Of a stretch of 64,000 nucleotides of DNA, positions 8,435 to 15,690 are shown in pieces. Position 1 is the stretch's first letter. Every line of letters starts with the position of its first letter. Both the position numbers and the translations under genes were made by a program. The stretch lies in contig NZ_LT963352.1 in NCBI RefSeq assembly GCF_900236475.1, forward strand, positions 2,046,001-2,110,000. Reading direction: 5' to 3'. The DNA is from Streptomyces chartreusis NRRL 3882. GTDB taxonomy: Bacteria; Actinomycetota; Actinomycetes; Streptomycetales; Streptomycetaceae. The notes under the pieces were generated by a model. It was not told the origin of the DNA. It searched no databases and was given only the letters and a program-made list of their open reading frames with translations.

Positions 8435-10662
8435 GTCGGTACGGCGGTCAGGGCCGCCCGCGCGGATTCCGCGACGCGGAACTCGACCACCGTGCCGGGC
8501 GGAACGGCGGCGGCGAGGTCGGCGCCGAGCGGGAACGTGACGGTGCGGGTCTCGCCCGGCGCCAGGTCGACGGCCCGGAATCCGTGCAGTTCCAGCGTGC
8601 GCGGCCAGACGGGGGTCCGCAGCCGGCGCAGATAGAGCTGGGCGACGGAACGGCCAGGGCGCCGGCCCGTGTTGGTGATGTCGGCCTCGACACCGTGCCC
8701 TGACAGCCGCGGCGGACCGTACGCGAAGCTCGTGTACGACAGTCCGTGCCCGAAGGAGTACGACGGCTCGGCGCGGTCGTCCACGTAGCCGCCGTACTCG
8801 GTGTCCTTGTGGTTGTAGTAGACGGGGAGCTGGGCCGCGGAACGGGGCACGGAGACCGGCAGCCGGCCGACGGGCTCGGCGAGTCCGAGCAGCACTTCGG
8901 CGATCGCCGCACCGCCCCACGGGCCGGGGTAGAAGGCGGTGAGCAGCGTCGCCGCCGTGTCGGGCACGACGTGCGGGCGGCCCTGGATCAGCACGACCGC
9001 TGTCGGCGTCCCCGTCGCGACGACGGCCTCCAGGAGCGCGTACTGTGCGTCGCCCAGCCGCAGCCCGGCCAGGTCGACGCCCTCGCCGCAGGTCATCTCG
9101 GACACGGCGGTGCGCGCGGCCCCGTTGGCGTCGAACTCGGTCCCGGCGGAGCGCGCGCTGCTGCCGCCCAGCACCAGCACGGCGACATCGCAGGCGGCGG
9201 CCTGGGCAATCGCCTCGGGGATGCCCGACAGGTCGCCGCCGGTGAGGGCGCAGCCCCGGGCATGGCGGATGTCGATCCCGGCCGGGGCGAGCCCCCGCAG
9301 CCCGTCGAGGACGCTGGTGCCGGTGCCGGGCCGTTGCGGGGCGGTGTAGTCGCCCAGTTGGTGGGCGACGGTGTCGGCGTGCGGGCCCAGGACGGCGATA
9401 CGGGAGACGGTCGCCGTGGACAGGGGCAGCACGCCGTCGTCGTTGCGGAGGAGGGTGACGGCGGCGCGGGCGACGGCGGTGCTCACGTGCCGCCCGACGG
9501 CCGGGGGCGGCAACGGGCAGGTGCGGTAGGGATCTTCGAACAGTCCCAGGCGGAATTTCAGCCGCAGGACGCGCGCCACGGCCTCGTCGAGAGCGGCCTC
9601 ACTCACCAGACCCCGCTCGACCGCCGTCTCCAGATGCGTGAAGCCCTCGTCCCACAGGCTCAGATCCACACCGGAGTTGAGCGCGAGGGCTCCTGCCGAG
9701 ACCTTGTCCCCGGTGATCCGGGCCAGCCGGTCCACGGCCAGTCCGTCCGCCATGACGAGCCCCTGGAAGCCCCAGCGTTCTCGGAGCAGTTCGTGGAGCA
9801 GGGCACGGTTCCCGGAGCAGGGCAGGCCGTCGACCTCGTTGTAGGCGGCCATGACGGCGGCGGCTCCGGCCCGGACCCCGGCACGGGCGGCGGGGAGGTG
9901 GATCTCGTGCAGCTCCCTGAGCCCGAGCTCGGACTCGGCGGAGTTGCGGCCGCCGACGGTGGCGCCCTGCCCGGCGAAGTGCTTGAGGACGACGGGGGCC
10001 TTGTCGGCGGGGACGTACTCGGCGGGTGCGCCCTGCATGCCGCGCACCAGCGCCTCGGTCAGCCGGGCGGCCAGGTACGGATCCTCGCCGAAGCACTCCT
10101 CGGTCCGCCCCCAGCGCGGGTCACGGGCGATGTCGAGGGCCGAGACCAGGGCGACATGCCCGCCGCGGGCGCGCAGTTCGGCGGCGGCATGGGCGGCGGC
10201 CCGCTCGTACAGCCCGGGGTCCCAGGTGGCGCCGACCGCCAGGTTGACGGGCAGGACCGTGCCGTCGAGGGCCATGTGCCCGTGCGGCACCTCCTCGACG
10301 AACAGGGCCGGGATGCCGAGCCGGCTGCGCTCGACGACGTGGCGCTGGACGAGGTGGGCCAGTTCGGCGCCGTCCTCGGCGCCGGATCCGGTGGCGTGGC
10401 CGACCCCGGACCAGGCGTCGGCACGCAGCAGTCCGTACAGCGCACCGAGTCCGGCGAAGCGCTCGGTCTCGGCGTACAGGGCGTCGGTGAGCTCGAAGCC
10501 GCCGTCGGGAGTGCGGCGATAGGCGTCCCAGCCGTACATCCGCTGGTTGAGCTGGCCGGCCTTCTCGCGCAGAGTCATACGGGAGAGCAGGTCACGGACA
10601 CGCACGTCGACCGGGGCGGTGGGATCGCGGTACAGGGGCGTGCCCTGCCGGGTGGCGGTCAC
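8398..10662 (-). CDS. Glycoside hydrolase family 3 beta-glycosidase
   Basis: A 754-aa GH3 enzyme with the complete architecture: an N-terminal TIM barrel (LRGGH-like substrate loop, RDPRWGRTEECFGEDPYL), an alpha/beta sandwich domain (VAVLVLGGSSARS), and a C-terminal fibronectin-III-like domain (GRRPGRSVAQLYL). The catalytic nucleophile is predicted to be the Asp in GLVMADGLAV, about residue 304; most relatives have SDG or SDW here. No signal peptide is visible, so it should act in the cytoplasm on imported oligosaccharides, releasing beta-linked monosaccharides. The GTG start overlaps the stop of the upstream kinase gene by 4 bases (GTGA), so the two are translated together. The sugar specificity (glucoside, xyloside or mannoside) is not determined. 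Confidence 0.9.
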   Translation of the reverse strand: MTATRQGTPLYRDPTAPVDVRVRDLLSRMTLREKAGQLNQRMYGWDAYRRTPDGGFELTDALYAETERFAGLGALYGLLRADAWSGVGHATGSGAEDGAELAHLVQRHVVERSRLGIPALFVEEVPHGHMALDGTVLPVNLAVGATWDPGLYERAAAHAAAELRARGGHVALVSALDIARDPRWGRTEECFGEDPYLAARLTEALVRGMQGAPAEYVPADKAPVVLKHFAGQGATVGGRNSAESELGLRELHEIHLPAARAGVRAGAAAVMAAYNEVDGLPCSGNRALLHELLRERWGFQGLVMADGLAVDRLARITGDKVSAGALALNSGVDLSLWDEGFTHLETAVERGLVSEAALDEAVARVLRLKFRLGLFEDPYRTCPLPPPAVGRHVSTAVARAAVTLLRNDDGVLPLSTATVSRIAVLGPHADTVAHQLGDYTAPQRPGTGTSVLDGLRGLAPAGIDIRHARGCALTGGDLSGIPEAIAQAAACDVAVLVLGGSSARSAGTEFDANGAARTAVSEMTCGEGVDLAGLRLGDAQYALLEAVVATGTPTAVVLIQGRPHVVPDTAATLLTAFYPGPWGGAAIAEVLLGLAEPVGRLPVSVPRSAAQLPVYYNHKDTEYGGYVDDRAEPSYSFGHGLSYTSFAYGPPRLSGHGVEADITNTGRRPGRSVAQLYLRRLRTPVWPRTLELHGFRAVDLAPGETRTVTFPLGADLAAAVPPGTVVEFRVAESARAALTAVPTQSFTAPEETPL

Positions 10663-12431
10663 GTACGGCCGCCGTGGGCGAGACGGGCCAGGGCGACGGC
10701 GCCCCGGCAGCCGTCGGGGACCCAGTCGAGGGTCAGGCCGAGGGCGTGGAGGCGGGCTGCGAGGCGGTCGGTGAGGGGCCCGTCGGGTCCGAGCAGCCCG
10801 CCGGTGGCGACCACCCGCTCCCCGGGACTCGGCTCCAACGCCCGCACGGTCTCCGTGAGGTGGTCCGCCGCCTCGTCGAGGATCGCCAGGGCGACCGGGT
10901 CCTCGGCGTCCCGGGCCGCCGCGACGACCAGCGGCGCGAGCCGTGCCAGCCGGATCGGGGCCTCGGCCATGACGGCGGGCAGCACATGCCTGCGGTAGGC
11001 CTCGCGGTGCGGGCGGGACCAGTGGACGTGATCGTGGGGCGGAAGGGGCCGCCGCCCCACGGCCGGAGAACCGGCCACACCTCCGCCCACGCCGGTCTGC
11101 ACGGGGCCCCCGGACACACCGGTCTGCCTCGGGTCCACCGACCCTCCGCCCGCACCTCCGGCCACTCCGGCCTGCGGGGTCCCCGCCGGCCGCTCACCCC
11201 CAGTGGCCGAGCCGTCCACCGGCGGCACACCCTCAGGCCGCCCATCACGCGACGCGCCCTCCACAGACCCGGCCGCGCCGCTCACGCCCCCGGCCGCCGG
11301 GGTCTCCCCCGGCCCGGCCGACCGCCCGCCCGCAGCCCCGGCCACACCGGACTCCCCCGGCCCAGCCGACCGCTCACCGGCAGCCCCGGCCACATCGGCC
11401 CGCCCCGGGCCCGCCGACCCTCCGCCTGCGGCCCGACTTGCTCCGGTCTGCCCCGAACCCGTCGGCCGCTCCCCCGCGGGGGTCGGCCCGGCCACCGGCG
11501 GCACCGCCTCATGCCCCCCGTCACGCGGCGCGCCCTCCCCAGACCCGGCGCCACCGGTAGCGACCCCAGCCACCGGGGTCTCCCCCGGACCAGCCGGCCG
11601 CCCACCCGCGACCCCGCCCCCTCCGGATCGCCCGGGGCCCGCCGACCGCCCACCCGCGGCGGTCGGCCCGGCCACCGGCGGCACCGCCTCGTGCTGCCCG
11701 TCCCCCGAGGCGCTCTCCCCGGTGCCCGGGACCACGTCGGGGGACAGTCTGCGTACCGCGCCACCGGCCACGCCGCCGGACGCCCCGCCGGGCAGCGCGT
11801 CGGCCGGGACTCCGAGTTCTCGCCCCACCTTCTCCGCCAGCGCGGTCGGCGCGCCCCGGCCGTCGGCCATGCGCAGCGCGGCCCGTACCGCCGCGCGGCC
11901 GATCCAGAAACCGCTGCCGTCGTCGCCGAGGAGCCAGCCGTCGCCGTCCACGGTGGCGGTGCCACGGCGTCCGGTGATGCGCATGGCGACCGCGCCCGTA
12001 CCGGCCACCAGGGCGAGACCGTCGGCCGGTGTGCCCGGGGCGGAGGCGAAGGCCGCCTCGATGTCGCTGCCGATGACCGGCGGGCCGGCGTCGATGCCCA
12101 GGCTGCACAGGGCGGCGGTGAGGGCGGCCAGGGCGTTGCGCCGCCCCGGCTCGTCGGCGGCGGCGTCCGTCGCGCCCGCGAAACCGCCGGCCACGGCCAC
12201 GACCCGGCCCCGGACCGGCTCCGGCACGGCCCGCCCGATGGCCTCGGCGAGGTGCTCGGTGAGCTGCGGCAGCGGCACGGTCAGGGCGTTGCCCGGCCCG
12301 GCGGCGCCCTCGCCCACCGGGCGTCCGTCGTCCGCCGCCGCCAGCACCGCACGGGTCCGTGTGCCGCCCGCGTCGATACCGATCACCAGAGACGAGGCGC
12401 CTTGACGCTCCTGGTTCAATTCATTACCCAT
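10659..12431 (-). CDS. BadF/BadG-family (N-acetylglucosamine-kinase-like) ATPase with large low-complexity insert
   Basis: An ASKHA-fold kinase-like protein of 590 aa. The N-terminal lobe has the phosphate-binding loop VIGIDAGGTRTRAVL, then a GTGAVA element and DGDGWLLGDDGSG. The C-terminal lobe resumes at about residue 455 and has VVATGGLLG near the end. Family members are usually about 300-350 aa. The excess is a single Gly/Ala/Pro/Ser-rich block between the lobes (see the repeat entry). The probable role is phosphorylation of an amino sugar or hexose released by the neighbouring glycosidases. It is followed by the GH3 gene in a GTGA overlap. The start ATG has no strong Shine-Dalgarno element; a later GTG just before the P-loop motif is possible. 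Confidence 0.85.
   Translation of the reverse strand: MGNELNQERQGASSLVIGIDAGGTRTRAVLAAADDGRPVGEGAAGPGNALTVPLPQLTEHLAEAIGRAVPEPVRGRVVAVAGGFAGATDAAADEPGRRNALAALTAALCSLGIDAGPPVIGSDIEAAFASAPGTPADGLALVAGTGAVAMRITGRRGTATVDGDGWLLGDDGSGFWIGRAAVRAALRMADGRGAPTALAEKVGRELGVPADALPGGASGGVAGGAVRRLSPDVVPGTGESASGDGQHEAVPPVAGPTAAGGRSAGPGRSGGGGVAGGRPAGPGETPVAGVATGGAGSGEGAPRDGGHEAVPPVAGPTPAGERPTGSGQTGASRAAGGGSAGPGRADVAGAAGERSAGPGESGVAGAAGGRSAGPGETPAAGGVSGAAGSVEGASRDGRPEGVPPVDGSATGGERPAGTPQAGVAGGAGGGSVDPRQTGVSGGPVQTGVGGGVAGSPAVGRRPLPPHDHVHWSRPHREAYRRHVLPAVMAEAPIRLARLAPLVVAAARDAEDPVALAILDEAADHLTETVRALEPSPGERVVATGGLLGPDGPLTDRLAARLHALGLTLDWVPDGCRGAVALARLAHGGRT
11060..11800 (-). repeat. Low-complexity repeat-bearing insert inside the BadF-family kinase gene
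   Basis: About 245 codons rich in Gly, Ala, Pro, Ser and Thr interrupt the kinase between its two lobes. The unit HEAVPPVAGPTxAGxRxxG occurs twice and a diverged third copy (PEGVPPVDGSATGGERPAG) follows. At DNA level 11481-11510 and 11661-11690 are identical over 30 bases, 180 bases apart, showing recent duplication. Shorter units (RSAGPGES/ET) recur between them. The reading frame stays open throughout, so the insert appears to be translated. Confidence 0.85.
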
Positions 12432-12435
12432 CGCC

Positions 12436-12454
12436 GACTATGGTGATTGATGCA
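12436..12454 (+). promoter_or_regulatory. Putative operator copy C in the divergent kinase / GH5 promoter region
   Basis: Contains TGGTGATTGATGCA, matching copy B (TGGTGATTTGATCC) with one deletion and one substitution. It lies between the start of the minus-strand kinase gene and the plus-strand GH5 gene, where it could control both. The role is inferred from recurrence and position. Confidence 0.4.
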
Positions 12455-12490
12455 TTCACCCAGGGCAAGCCTCGACCCGAGGAGGATCCC

Positions 12491-13708
12491 ATCCCTACGC
12501 TCCGCTTCGGCGTCAACTACACGCCCCGCCGCGGCTGGTTCCACTCCTGGCACGACTTCGACCCGAAGCACGCCCGCGAGGACCTGGACCAGATCGCCGC
12601 GCTCGGCCTCGACCACGTCCGGGTCTTCCATCTCTGGCCGCTCCTCCAGCCCAACCGCACACTCATCCGCACCGCCGCCGTGGACCAGCTGGCGCACCTG
12701 GTCGACCTGGCGGCCGAGGCAGGTCTCGACGTCCTGGTGGACGGCGTGCAGGGCCATCTGTCCAGCTTCGACTTCTACCCGGAGTGGACCCGCAGCTGGC
12801 ACCACCGCAACGTCTTCACCGACCCGGAGGCCGTCGCCGCCCAGGCCGAGCTCATGCGGACCCTCGGCCGCGCCCTCGCCGACCGCCCCAACCTCATCGG
12901 CCTCCAGCTCGGCAACGAGCTCAACAACCTGGTCGAGCACAACCCGGTGACCCCGGACGAGGTGGACCACTACCTCGACACCCTGCTGGCCGCCACCCGC
13001 GAGCACCTGCCCCGGGGCCGGCTCGCGACCCACTCCGCCTACGACGCCGCCTGGTACGGCGACGACCACCCCTTCACTCCTCAGGCATCGGCCCGCAAGG
13101 GTGACGTCACCACCGTCCACCCCTGGGTGTTCTCCGGCGACTGCGCCCGCCGCTACGGCCCCCGTTCCCCGCAGGTGCTGCACCTCGCCGAGTACGGCAC
13201 GGAACTCGCCAAGGCCTACGCCGAGGACCCGGCCCGCCCGGTCTGGGTCCAGGAGACCGGCGCCCCGGAACCGCACGTCCCGGCGGCCGACGCGCCCGAG
13301 TTCGCCCGGGCGACCGTACGGAACGCGGCCGGGTGCGAGGGCCTGTGGGGCGTGACGTGGTGGTGCTCCCACGACGTGGACCGCTCGCTGGCCGACTACC
13401 CGGAACTGGAGTACACGCTGGGCCTGTTCGACGCGCGGGGCGGCGCCAAGCCGATCGCGACCGCCCTCGCCGAGACGGTCGCCGAGGTCCGCGCGGGGCA
13501 CCATCCGGCCCGCCCCCGCGACACGGCCCTCGTCCTCGACTGCACACCGTCCACGCGTTCCGTGTCCGGGCCGGGAGGCGCGTACTTCGACGCGTGGATG
13601 GCCCTGCGCACCGAGGGCGTCCGCCCGGCGGTGGTCCTGGCGGCCCGGGTGGACGACGCCGCGTACCTGGCGGCGCGCGGCATCAAGGAGGTCGTACGGG
13701 TGCCGTAG
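12491..13708 (+). CDS. GH5-like (clan GH-A) cytoplasmic glycosidase, possible ATC start
   Basis: The protein is 405 aa if translation begins at the ATC used here. A GAGGAGG Shine-Dalgarno element ends 5 bases before that codon, and IPTLRFGVNYTP reads like the natural N-terminus of such a protein. The nearest standard in-frame start (ATG at 12440) has no Shine-Dalgarno, lies only 8 bases from the divergent kinase start, and would put operator copy C inside the gene. The fold is a TIM barrel of clan GH-A. The acid/base is predicted as E143 (QLGNELNN) and the nucleophile as E255 (VWVQETGAPEP). The C-terminal 75 residues form a short extra segment. No signal peptide is seen. The enzyme probably hydrolyses a beta-mannoside or beta-glucoside taken up by the adjacent importer. 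Confidence 0.8.
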   Translation: MPTLRFGVNYTPRRGWFHSWHDFDPKHAREDLDQIAALGLDHVRVFHLWPLLQPNRTLIRTAAVDQLAHLVDLAAEAGLDVLVDGVQGHLSSFDFYPEWTRSWHHRNVFTDPEAVAAQAELMRTLGRALADRPNLIGLQLGNELNNLVEHNPVTPDEVDHYLDTLLAATREHLPRGRLATHSAYDAAWYGDDHPFTPQASARKGDVTTVHPWVFSGDCARRYGPRSPQVLHLAEYGTELAKAYAEDPARPVWVQETGAPEPHVPAADAPEFARATVRNAAGCEGLWGVTWWCSHDVDRSLADYPELEYTLGLFDARGGAKPIATALAETVAEVRAGHHPARPRDTALVLDCTPSTRSVSGPGGAYFDAWMALRTEGVRPAVVLAARVDDAAYLAARGIKEVVRVP

Positions 13709-13712
13709 GGGC

Positions 13713-15197
13713 TCAGCCGCCCGCCAGCACCTCGGAGACGGCCCGCAGATTCACCCGCCCGCGCCCGTAGGAGCACAGCGCGCCGCCCTCCGGCAGCCCG
13801 GTGTCGACCCGTACGGCATCGGGCCGCCGGGCCAGCAGGGCGGCGCGCAGCCGTTCCTGCCAGGGGTGCAGCCCGGCATCGCAGGTGGCGACGACCAGCG
13901 GCGCGTCACCGGCCGTGCCGAGGATCTCCGCCACCAGGGCGGCCGGGTCCGCCGGCTCCCCGCTGACCGCGGTGCCCGTGGCCGCGGGATCGACGGCGCG
14001 CACTGCCGTCAGCAGGTCCTCGCCGCCCCAGTTGAGCGCGGGGTGCGGCGGCGGGAACAGGTCGACGACGTGGGCGCCCCGCACGGCCGCCGGCACCGGG
14101 CCGCCGCGGACGGCCCGGCGGGCCGCCTCCAGCCCGGCCCCCGCGTCCCAGCCGCCGACCGCCCCGGCCGGAGCCGCGTACCGCTCTGCGAGCCGCCGCA
14201 CCCGCCCGGCGGCCTCCCGGAGCCGCTCCTCGGGCAGCACGCCGGAGCCCAGCGCGCCGAGCACCGCGTCCCGGCAGGCCAGGGTGACCTCCAGGTCCGG
14301 CACGGCCACGATGACCTGGTCGGCCCCCGCCGCGAGGGCGATCCGCGCCCCGGCGGCCTCGCCGTAGCGGTCGGCTATGGCCTTCATCTCCAGCGCGTCA
14401 CTGACCAGGACCCCGTCGAAGTCCAGCTCGTGGCGGAGCAGATCGCCCAGGATGCGCCGGCTCAGGGTGGCGGGCCGCTCGGGGTCCAGCGCCGGGAAGA
14501 CGACGTGCGCGCTCATGAGCATCGGCACGCCCGCGCCGACGGCCGCCCGGAACGGTTCCAGGTCGGCCCGCAGTTCGTCGTACGGCCGCGGGTCGACCGC
14601 GATGCCGTGATGGCTGTCGGTCTCGGTGCCGCCGTGGCCGGGGAAGTGCTTGGCGCAGGAGGCGACGCCCCGCCGCTCGGTGGCGGCGATCCAGGCCCGC
14701 AGATGCCGGGCGGCGAGCACCGGCTCGGCACCGAAGGAGCGGGTGCGCACGATCGGGTTGCGCGGATGGTGCTGGAGGTCGGCGACCGGCGCGTAGGAGA
14801 CCGTGATGCCGAGCGAGGCCAGATGCCCGGCGAGGGCGTCGGCGCACCGGGCGGTCAGTCCGGGGTCGTCGGCGACACCGAGCGCGAAGGACCCGGGCAC
14901 CTCGGGAGCGCCGGCACCCACCAGGTGCCCGATCCCGCCGCCCTCGTTGTCGATGCCCACGAGCAGATCCGGCCGCAGGGCGCGCAGCTCCCCGGTGAGC
15001 CGCCGCACCTGCTCCGCGTCCCGCACGTTGCGGGTGAAGAGGATGACCCCGCCGAGCCCCCGGTCGACGAGCCGCTTGAGCTCGTCCGGGACACCCGTCG
15101 TCCCGTCGAAGCCCGCGACGAGACAGCGGTGGGCGGCCTCGTCGAGGTCGACGGGAAGGCCGGCGGGATCTGCGGACATGTGCGCGGAGGAGGTCAC
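13713..15197 (-). CDS. Beta-N-acetylhexosaminidase, NagZ-type GH3
   Basis: A single-domain GH3 N-terminal barrel enzyme with a C-terminal extension, 494 aa. The NagZ signature KHFPGHGGTETDSHHG is present: K183-H184 bind substrate, and the D194-S195-H196 triad supplies the Asp-His acid/base typical of NagZ enzymes. The nucleophile is the Asp in VLVSDALEMKAI. This family removes non-reducing-end GlcNAc from muropeptides or chitooligosaccharides and glycans. The GTG start at 15197 is preferred because a promoter-like -35/-10 pair ends about 8 bases before it; ATG at 15206 or TTG at 15233 are alternatives. It converges on the GH5-like gene, 4 bases away. Confidence 0.88.
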   Translation of the reverse strand: MTSSAHMSADPAGLPVDLDEAAHRCLVAGFDGTTGVPDELKRLVDRGLGGVILFTRNVRDAEQVRRLTGELRALRPDLLVGIDNEGGGIGHLVGAGAPEVPGSFALGVADDPGLTARCADALAGHLASLGITVSYAPVADLQHHPRNPIVRTRSFGAEPVLAARHLRAWIAATERRGVASCAKHFPGHGGTETDSHHGIAVDPRPYDELRADLEPFRAAVGAGVPMLMSAHVVFPALDPERPATLSRRILGDLLRHELDFDGVLVSDALEMKAIADRYGEAAGARIALAAGADQVIVAVPDLEVTLACRDAVLGALGSGVLPEERLREAAGRVRRLAERYAAPAGAVGGWDAGAGLEAARRAVRGGPVPAAVRGAHVVDLFPPPHPALNWGGEDLLTAVRAVDPAATGTAVSGEPADPAALVAEILGTAGDAPLVVATCDAGLHPWQERLRAALLARRPDAVRVDTGLPEGGALCSYGRGRVNLRAVSEVLAGG

Positions 15198-15204
15198 CCC
15201 GGAC

Positions 15205-15233
15205 ATCCTCTGGCTCACTGAGCCATTAGTCAA
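15205..15233 (-). promoter_or_regulatory. Promoter with palindromic operator for the NagZ-type gene
   Basis: On the minus strand, TTGACT and GAGGAT are separated by 17 bases, a plausible -35/-10 pair. The spacer is largely occupied by the perfect palindrome TGGCTCA-C-TGAGCCA (15211-15225), the classic position for a repressor site. The predicted transcript start falls on or near the GTG at 15197, which implies a leaderless mRNA. Confidence 0.5.
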
Positions 15234-15268
15234 CGGCCCTGTGGTTCACCGATTCACCGGCGGCTGGC

Positions 15269-15676
15269 TCAGGCCTCCTCGGGCGCCAGTCGCAGCGCGA
15301 TGCTGTTGATGCAGTACCGCTGGTCGGTGGGCGTCGGATATCCCTCACCCTCGAACACGTGTCCGAGGTGGGAGCCGCAGCGCGCACAGCGCACCTCCGT
15401 GCGGACCATGCCGTGGGAACGGTCCTCGATCAGTTCCACCGCGTCGGTGTCCTTCGGGTCGAAGAAGGACGGCCAGCCGCAGTGCGACTCGAACTTCGTG
15501 TCCGAGGTGAACAGCTCCGCCCCGCAGGCGCGGCAGGAGTAGACGCCCCGCGTCTTGGTGTCGGTGTACTCACCGGTGAAGGCGGGCTCCGTGGCCGCCT
15601 GGCGCAGGACCGCGTACTCGCCCGGCGTCAGCTCCGCGCGCCACTGCTCGTCCGGCTTCTCGACGTCGTACGGCAT
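15269..15676 (-). CDS. msrB: Peptide-methionine (R)-S-oxide reductase MsrB
   Basis: This enzyme reduces methionine-R-sulfoxide in proteins. The 135 aa match a full-length MsrB domain. The structural zinc site is made of C48/C51 and C97/C100, and the catalytic Cys is C122 in RYCINS. C66 in the SHCGWPSF motif is a possible resolving Cys. GGAGG lies 3 bases before the ATG. The gene follows murC by only 14 bases on the same strand and is probably co-transcribed with it. Confidence 0.96.
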   Translation of the reverse strand: MPYDVEKPDEQWRAELTPGEYAVLRQAATEPAFTGEYTDTKTRGVYSCRACGAELFTSDTKFESHCGWPSFFDPKDTDAVELIEDRSHGMVRTEVRCARCGSHLGHVFEGEGYPTPTDQRYCINSIALRLAPEEA

Positions 15677-15690
15677 GAGCCTCCAGCCCC

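Noticed and set aside
10674..12446. Plus-strand frame over the BadF-family kinase gene
   Set aside because: The kinase signature on the minus strand is unambiguous; the repeats keep several frames open.
12440..12490. Upstream ATG or GTG starts for the GH5-like gene
   Set aside because: There is no Shine-Dalgarno, only 8 bases to the divergent gene, and the putative operator would be coding; kept only as an alternative.
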